DNA of 64,000 bases from Halicephalobus mephisto (lineage: Eukaryota; Nematoda; Chromadorea; Rhabditida; Panagrolaimidae), in assembly GCA_009193035.1 (NCBI GenBank), contig SWDT01000034.1, positions 186,001 to 250,000 of the forward strand. Reading direction: 5' to 3'. This document shows, one piece after another, positions 58,080-64,000 of the stretch. The notes beneath the pieces were generated by a model, which searched no databases, had not been told where the DNA came from, and saw only the letters and a program-made list of their open reading frames with translations. Every line of letters begins with the position of its first letter. The stretch's first letter is position 1. Position numbers and translations under genes: made by a program.

Positions 58080-58760
58080 GTAGTATATAGAGTACTTTAG
58101 ATGTTTAAAAATTAATATATAAGGTACTTGAGAAAATTTAAGATATTACATAAGGCACTTTGAAGATTTCAAGAATGATATATAGGGTACTCTAAATGTA
58201 TTAAGACGATATATAAAGTACTTTAAGACAATACATGGGGTACTTCGAGAACTTTAAGATCATTATGGGGTACTTTGAGTACTTTAGGGCCATATAGGGG
58301 ATGTTTCGAGTACTTTAAGATCATGTATAGGATACTTTAGGGTCATATAGAACATACTTTAAGTACTTTAAGACCAGATACAGGGTACTGTGAGTACTGT
58401 AGGACCACATATAAGGTACTGTGATTACTTTAAGATCATATACAGGGTACTGTGATTACTTTAAGACCAGATACAGGGTACTGTGATTACTGTAGGACCA
58501 TATACAAGGTACTGTGAATACCTTAAGATCATATACAGGGTACTGTGATTACTTTAAGATCATATATAGGGTATTTTCAGTACTTTAGGATCACATATGG
58601 GTACTTCAAGTACTTTAAGATCATATATAGGGTACTTTAAAACCATGTATAAAACATTTTAAATACCTTAAGATCATATATAGAGTACTTTGAGTATTTT
58701 TAAATCGATAAATAGTGTATCTTTAAAACCACTTAGGGTACTTCAGAACCCCCGGGTACT
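58080..58760. repeat. ~35-bp minisatellite (GGGTACTTTGAGTACTTTAA)
   Basis: About 18-20 irregular units of ATATAGGGTACTTTGAGTAC TTTAAGATCAT. GTAC palindromes occur every half unit. No gene. Confidence 0.8.
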
Positions 58761-60498
58761 ACGTAGGTTACATTAAAGAACTCAGATGGTATGTGAATTA
58801 TTCCGAAAAAGTACTTTCATTAAAGTTTATTTTCTTGTAAACAAATCACGAGATTAATTTTTGGTAACTGTGCTCTTTCTGCCTCAGGGGATAACAATTT
58901 CGAACGACATGGGAATACTCTCAAAAGTTATTTTTCAGAAAATTCGTAAGATCAAAATTCAACTTAAATTTAATTATTGATTTTTCTCATGATTAATTAA
59001 TTCTTATTTAAGTATTTTTTAATTTAAAAAAAATTTAAATTATTGATGAAAAAAAATTCGAAAACTAACTGCCGGAAGAAATATAAATTTTGAATTTTAT
59101 TACGGTCATAATTCTCGTGGCAGCAGGTATTTTTCGAAAAAAATTCAGATAATTGGTTGATCCCAAGACAGCTGTTTCTCCAGACTTGTTTATAAAAAAA
59201 TAATTCTATTTTATAGATAAATTTTATTAAAAAAATAATTTTATAAAAAAATTCTATTTTATAATTTTTAGAAAAAAATAATTCTATTTTGTGAATAAAT
59301 TTTATTAAAAAATTCTACTTTATAATTTTTATAAAAAAGTAATTTTATTTTATAGATAAATTTTATAAAAAAATAATTTTATTTAAAAATTCTACTTTAT
59401 AATTTTTATAAAAAAATAATTCTATTTTATGGATAAATTTTAGAAAAAATAATTTTATTTAAAAATTCTACTTTATAATTTTTAGAAAAAAAATAATTCT
59501 ATTTTATGGATAAATTTTATAAAAAAAAACTTTATTTTGTGAATAAATTTTATTTAAAAAATTCTACTTTATAATTTTTATAAAAAAAATAATTTTATTT
59601 TATAGATAAATTTTATAAAAAAATAATTTTATTTAAAAAGTTCTATTTTATAATTTTTATAAAAAAATAATTTTATTTTATAAGTAATTTTTATTTAAAA
59701 AATTAATTTCATGTTTTAGAAAAAAGTTAACTTTTATTTTATAATTTAAAAAAAATTTATTTTGTTTTATGAAAAATTATTTTGTTTTTGAAAAAAATTA
59801 ATTCAATTTTATGAGTAAGTTTATAAAATTAATACCGTACTGGAAAGATAATAACAGTCGTAAAAATTACGTCATTTGTAAACCAAAAGTAAAATTTTTT
59901 CGGAAAAAAATTTAGAAAATTTTAAATTTTCAAAATTTTTCAAAAGTTCCAAAATGACTTAAAAATTAAAAATTATAGATATTCAAAATTTTAGAAGATT
60001 CTAGAAAATTTTAAATTTTTTTAAAATGAGCTACAAAATTTCGAAACTTTTCAAAATTTTTAAAAGTTCTTGTAATTCTAGAAAATTTAAAATTTTACAC
60101 ATTCACAGAATTTTGGAAATTTCAAAAATTTTTAGAAATTTCAAAAAATGCTGGAAAATTCTAAAAATTCTAAAAACTTCTATGAAATTCCATAAAATTT
60201 TATGTTTTTTTAAAACTTCTAAAATTTTAAGAAATTTCGAAATTTTCTAAAAAATCTACAAGATCCTAAAACTTCTCAAAAATTTTCATAAAATTTTTAT
60301 ACAATTAATCCTCCTAATCAGACTCTGGAAGCCTTTGAAAATTGTATTATAGCTAAGTTTAATAAAAATAAACAAATTTTATAATAAACCTATCTTAAAA
60401 AACACGGAATTGGTTGAATTTAAAATTAAAAATTTGACATGCAAAAACATATCGTGGTCAAGAAGAAAGTATTTAAAAAAACCAAAACAATTTTATCT
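58761..60498. repeat. AT-rich spacer with TTTTATAAAAAAATAATT array
   Basis: 59190-59800 is a ~60-bp tandem array (AATTCTATTTTATAATTTTT units). 58850-58930 (CTGCCTCAGGGGATAAC) is slightly GC-richer but not assignable. 59880-60300 is low complexity with spurious open frames. Confidence 0.55.
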
Positions 60499-61190
60499 TA
60501 TTTCGTAAAGTTTATATAATTTTTTGAATAGGTTCTTAGTGGTTAAATTAACTAGATATATCGGTTAAGTAGAAAAAAGTCATTTAAAAACGATTTCGAA
60601 ATCAACCAGAGTCTGGAGGGGGTAGCTATAGGCGGGGGGTAACTATCAGTAAAGGGTAACTGTCAATAAGGAGTAATTATCGGTGGGGAGGAATTGTCAA
60701 TGAGGAACAACTACTGGCGGGGGTAACTATCGGTGGGGAGTAACTGTCAATGAGGAGTAACTACCGGCGAGGGTAACTGTCAATGAGGAACAACTATCGA
60801 TGAAGGACAACTGACAATGAGAAGTAACTGTTAGTGGAGAACAAATATCGGTGGAGAGTAACTATCGGTAAAGGATAACTGTTGATGAAGAGTAGCTATC
60901 GATGAAGGACAACTGGCAATGAGAAGTAACTGTTAGTGGAGAACAAATATCAATGGAGAGTAACTATCGGTAAGAGACAACTATTAGTAGAGAACCACTG
61001 CCACTAGGGAATAACTGCCAATGAGGAGTAACCATCAATGAGAGGTAACTGTTAGTGGAGAAAAACTGTCGCTGGGGGAGCAACTATGAGTTAAAGATAA
61101 CTATTAATAAGGAACAAATATCGTTGGGAAGTAACTATCGGTGGGGGTAACTGTCGTTAAAAAACAAATCTCACTGAGAAATAACTGTTA
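60499..61190. repeat. GTAACT minisatellite, copy 2, with the same left flank
   Basis: The ~110-bp flank is nearly identical to 55221-55337 and is followed by the same family of 21-23-bp units in the same orientation. The unit order differs, so the arrays have been rearranged independently after a segmental duplication. Confidence 0.8.
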
Positions 61191-62187
61191 TGTAGCTGAA
61201 AATCCAAAAAACCATAAAAAAATTATTCAATTCCGAAATGGATGGTGTTTCTGTAGTACGGTAGTAATTGTCCGTGACTGACAACCACGGGATCCGGCTG
61301 GAGAGCCTGACCATCTGAACTACCTGTTACGAAAAAAGCGGTTTAAACAACAGCGGAAAAACGGAAGTGGATAATGTGAATAACCCCGGGATTAGCTCTG
61401 GAGGCGTTTTAGTATGACTTTATTATGAATTTTCAAAAAAAAAAATAAATCCGAGTTATTTTGTTTTCGACTAAAGATTAAAAAAATAAAGAATCATACG
61501 TGTATAAAAAAAACGAAATAAAAAAAATTTTAAATTTTTTAAATTTTGAAGATTCTTCGAATTTTTTTATTTTGAAAATTAAAAAAAATTTAATAAACCT
61601 CTGGAAAATCATAAAAATTCTGAGATTTTAGAAAACTTCAAAAATAATGAAAATTTAAATAATTTTAAAAATTTAAATAATTTTAAATAATTTTAAAAAT
61701 TTCGAAAATTTAAATAATTTTATAAATTTCGAAAATTTTATAAATTTTAATAAAATCTCGAAAATTTGTCATTTTTAAAAATTTTTATTTTTATAATTTT
61801 TTACAAAAAAATTTGAACTTTAAAAATGACCTTTAATTTTCTTAAAACTAAAAATATTCGACTTCAGCTTATCAATCTCCCTCGGGGGATAAACTTGACG
61901 GTTTTTGTTCTGAAAAGACCAAAGTTGAAATTTAATCAGATTCATCTAAAGTTCGAATTTTCAAGAAGCCATAGGCCTTCTGGAATCCCTACTTTCAAAA
62001 AAAAATTTTTCAACAAGGAACTTTGATCGTTTTGTCCTTTATTTTCATCCAAAAAACATGTTCAAAAATTTCCGATTATTGTAAAACATTAATGAAAATG
62101 ATGACAAAAAATAAAGATTCAATTACGAAATTTTGAGTTATTTTATCCCAAAAAATGTTGGATGCTGATGAAAGAAATATTATTACA
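61191..62187. other. Spacer with a GC-rich island of unknown nature
   Basis: 61240-61420 has balanced composition (GACAACCACGGGATCCGGCT, GGATTAGCTCTGGAGGCG). The plus strand reads SGKTEVDNVNNPGISSGG before a stop, and the reverse strand begins like a tRNA A-box (TAGTTCAGATGG), but neither reading is completed. A 66-codon plus frame at 61826-62026 is unassigned. Confidence 0.3.
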
Positions 62188-62561
62188 TGCAAAAAAGGTG
62201 GATTAAAACGGCTCCAATGCATCAGATACATTGTATTTTATGTTTTGCTACACTAAATTGACATTAGTGTATTAAATGTAATAAATCTTACATATTAAAA
62301 TAATTTCGATATATGAAGTACATTGTATTTAATACATCGGTACACTAAGTTGATATCAATGTATTAAATGTAATAAATCTTACATATTAAAGTGATTTCG
62401 ATATATGAAATACATTGTATTTAATACATCGGTACACTAAATTGATATTAGTGTATTAAATGTAATAAACCTTATATATTAAAATGATTTTGATATAACG
62501 ATATAGCAAATACAATACATTTCATATATCGGAGCCGTTTTAACGCATTATTTCTTCTGCG
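62188..62561. mobile_element. Palindromic element family A copy
   Basis: GCAAAAAAGGTGGATTAAAA at the left mirrors GGAGCCGTTTTAACGCATTA at the right; the interior is tandem ~120-bp units (TACACTAAATTGATATTAGT). Confidence 0.6.
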
Positions 62562-62600
62562 TAGGGATTCTAGAAAGTTTGAGCATTCTTATATGGTTAC

Positions 62601-63395
62601 ACATAAAAAGATACTTGATATATAATGTATGGATACATTAACGGCTCTGATTCACCGGATACATCGAGTTAATATCGGTGCGTTGAATACAATGCATCTG
62701 ATGTATCAGAGCAGTTTCAATAAATCCATACATCATATACAATGCACATATATCAGACTTAATGTATCGACACAGTAAATACAATGTATCTCATCCGTCA
62801 GAGTCGTTATAATATACCGGTACACTAAATATAATACATTAATATTACACTTAATATATCGATGCATTGAATATAATGTATCCCATATACAGTAGAACTT
62901 GGACATAAGATACTCCTGCTATAACATATCTCGGGTTATAGCATACGGTATGAGTGAGTGAGTTTGGTTAATCTATCTTCAAATTTATTCCATTATAATA
63001 TATCCTTTGTTATAGCATACGCTTTATCCGGTCCCAAGGGGTACCTTATATCCAAGTTCTACCGTACAATAAAACTTGGATATAAGATACCCCTGTTATA
63101 ACATATATCTTGTTATAATATACGATCTGAGTGAGTGAGTTTGGTTAGTCTACCTTCAAATTTACCCCTGCTATGATATATCCTTATAACATACGCTTTA
63201 TCCAGTCCCAAGGGAGTACCTTATATCCAAGTTCTACCGTACAATAAAACTTGGATATAAGATACCCCTGTTATGATATATCCTTATAACATACGCTTTA
63301 CCCGGTCCTAAGAAGCATCTTATATCCAAGTTCGACTGTATTAGAATTGTTTCTATATATCCATAAATTATATATCATGTACCTATTTTGTGTAT
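62601..63395. mobile_element. Palindromic element family A copy interrupted by another element
   Basis: Starts ACATAAAAAGATACTTGATA and ends ATCATGTACCTATTTTGTGT. At 62888 it is broken by the TA-flanked element below and resumes at 63341 (TTAGAATTGTTTC), which matches the continuation expected from other copies. Confidence 0.7.
62890..63338. mobile_element. pogo/Tc1-like MITE, three tandem units, nested insertion
   Basis: Inverted termini CAGTAGAACTTGGACATAAG and TATATCCAAGTTCGACTG are flanked by TA on both sides (62888-62889, 63339-63340), the target duplication of the Tc1/mariner superfamily. The CAGT...ACTG ends resemble pogo. Three units (62890-63064, 63067-63239, 63242-63338) are each separated by a TA. 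No transposase frame is present. Confidence 0.75.
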
Positions 63396-64000
63396 CCCCC
63401 TTCATAGCCGTAATGAGTATCCCCATATGTCTAGTGTCATAGGGACTTTTGTTTTTTGCAACATTGACACTAGTATTCTTTCGCCCATTTTGCTTCCGCC
63501 CGACGTGTCTCATTGGATCGAACAAGAATCTAAACTGAGTCCAACTTGGAACAAAAATTTTCAAAAAACAAAAACTATTTCCGAAATTTAAAACAAAAAA
63601 GATCTAAGATTGCAAAAAATCCTTAAAATTCGTATCGAGAGAATTTTGTAAAACTTCATATAACAAGAATAATAATATACAGTATTTTTATGAATATTTT
63701 TTTACTCATTTTGCTTTTCTAAAATGTTTCTAAACTTATATTATTAAATGAAAAAACAATCTAAAGGTGAATCCAACTTGAAACAAAAATAAAAAAACTA
63801 TTTTCAAAATTAAAAAAATTTAAAATTTCAAAAGTTTTTAAAAATTTTTCTTGAGACAATTTCGTAAAACTTTCTGTTTTTAATGATTTAAATTTATAGT
63901 ATTTTATTAATTTAAATTCAAAATATTTTTGGTTATTTAAATCTACAGTATTTTTGGTTATTTAAATTCAAAATATTTTTGATTATTTAAATCTACAGTA
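63396..64000. other. Terminal AT-rich sequence, no gene
   Basis: A slightly GC-richer scrap at 63400-63545 (CGCCCATTTTGCTTCCGCCC) has short frames on both strands but no recognisable product. The end is ATCTACAGTATTTTTGGTTA-type tandem repeat. Confidence 0.4.

Noticed and set aside
61250..61340. tRNA-like segment on the minus strand (TAGTTCAGATGG A-box-like)
   Set aside because: No anticodon stem-loop or B-box of normal form can be drawn, and the acceptor halves pair only partly.
63298..63591. Frames of 88 aa (minus) and 67 aa (plus) near the window end
   Set aside because: The minus frame crosses the MITE terminus and both have no motif or splice context.

Overview
The window reads as an AT-rich nematode genome, most likely a rhabditid near Caenorhabditis. 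The evidence is: compact genes with short introns ending in TTTTCAG or TTTTTAG, acceptor-like signals just upstream of several start codons (candidate spliced-leader sites), a nematode-specific ground-like protein, a ZYG-9-type TOG protein, an ELT-1-type GATA factor, and very dense non-autonomous elements and minisatellites. Exon models were built by hand from splice sites and frame. Gene names are by family recognition, not by database search.

Layout. 0.4-8.9 kb (minus): a calcium-regulated mitochondrial ATP-Mg/Pi carrier (559 aa) lies 341 bp downstream of a zyg-9 orthologue (1438 aa), a spacing compatible with an operon. 9-22 kb is a repeat-rich accessory region. It holds two tandem minus-strand members of an unassigned, possibly F-box-like family (368 and 377 aa), a clear pseudogene of a further member, a 110-aa orphan ORF and LTR-like and MITE remnants. 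22.2-26.1 kb (plus): a seven-exon GATA factor (elt-1-like, 434 aa) with a canonical C-terminal finger but a degenerate N-terminal finger, and an initiator tRNA-Met antisense in its fifth intron. 29.3-32.1 kb (plus): an unassigned 272-aa lysine-rich protein. 32.2-41 kb: second accessory region with the third member of the unassigned family (379 aa, plus), decayed copies of the 110-aa ORF, LTR-like relics, MITEs, and the long first intron of a ground-like secreted protein gene (37.8-42.5 kb, 311 aa).

42.6-44.2 kb (minus): coq-4 (231 aa) and a DNL-type zinc-finger mitochondrial protein (113 aa) are separated by two nucleotides. Both are mitochondrial proteins, so this looks like one transcription unit. 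45.0-45.9 kb: a frame-disrupted, probably dead gene. 46.3-47.7 kb (minus): a low-complexity 328-aa protein whose only intron consists almost wholly of repeats. 49.2-53.0 kb (minus): a 5-HT2-type biogenic amine receptor (475 aa). 53-64 kb is nearly gene-free: minisatellites, two related GTAACT-rich arrays with a shared flank, nested MITEs, and one well-formed two-exon small gene (53 aa, 56.7-57.0 kb).

The most distinctive signals are the 2-nt dnlz/coq-4 junction, the degenerate ELT-1 N-finger, the repeat-built intron, the unassigned four-exon family with its relic, the isolated 53-aa gene, and a MITE inserted at TA inside another palindromic element.
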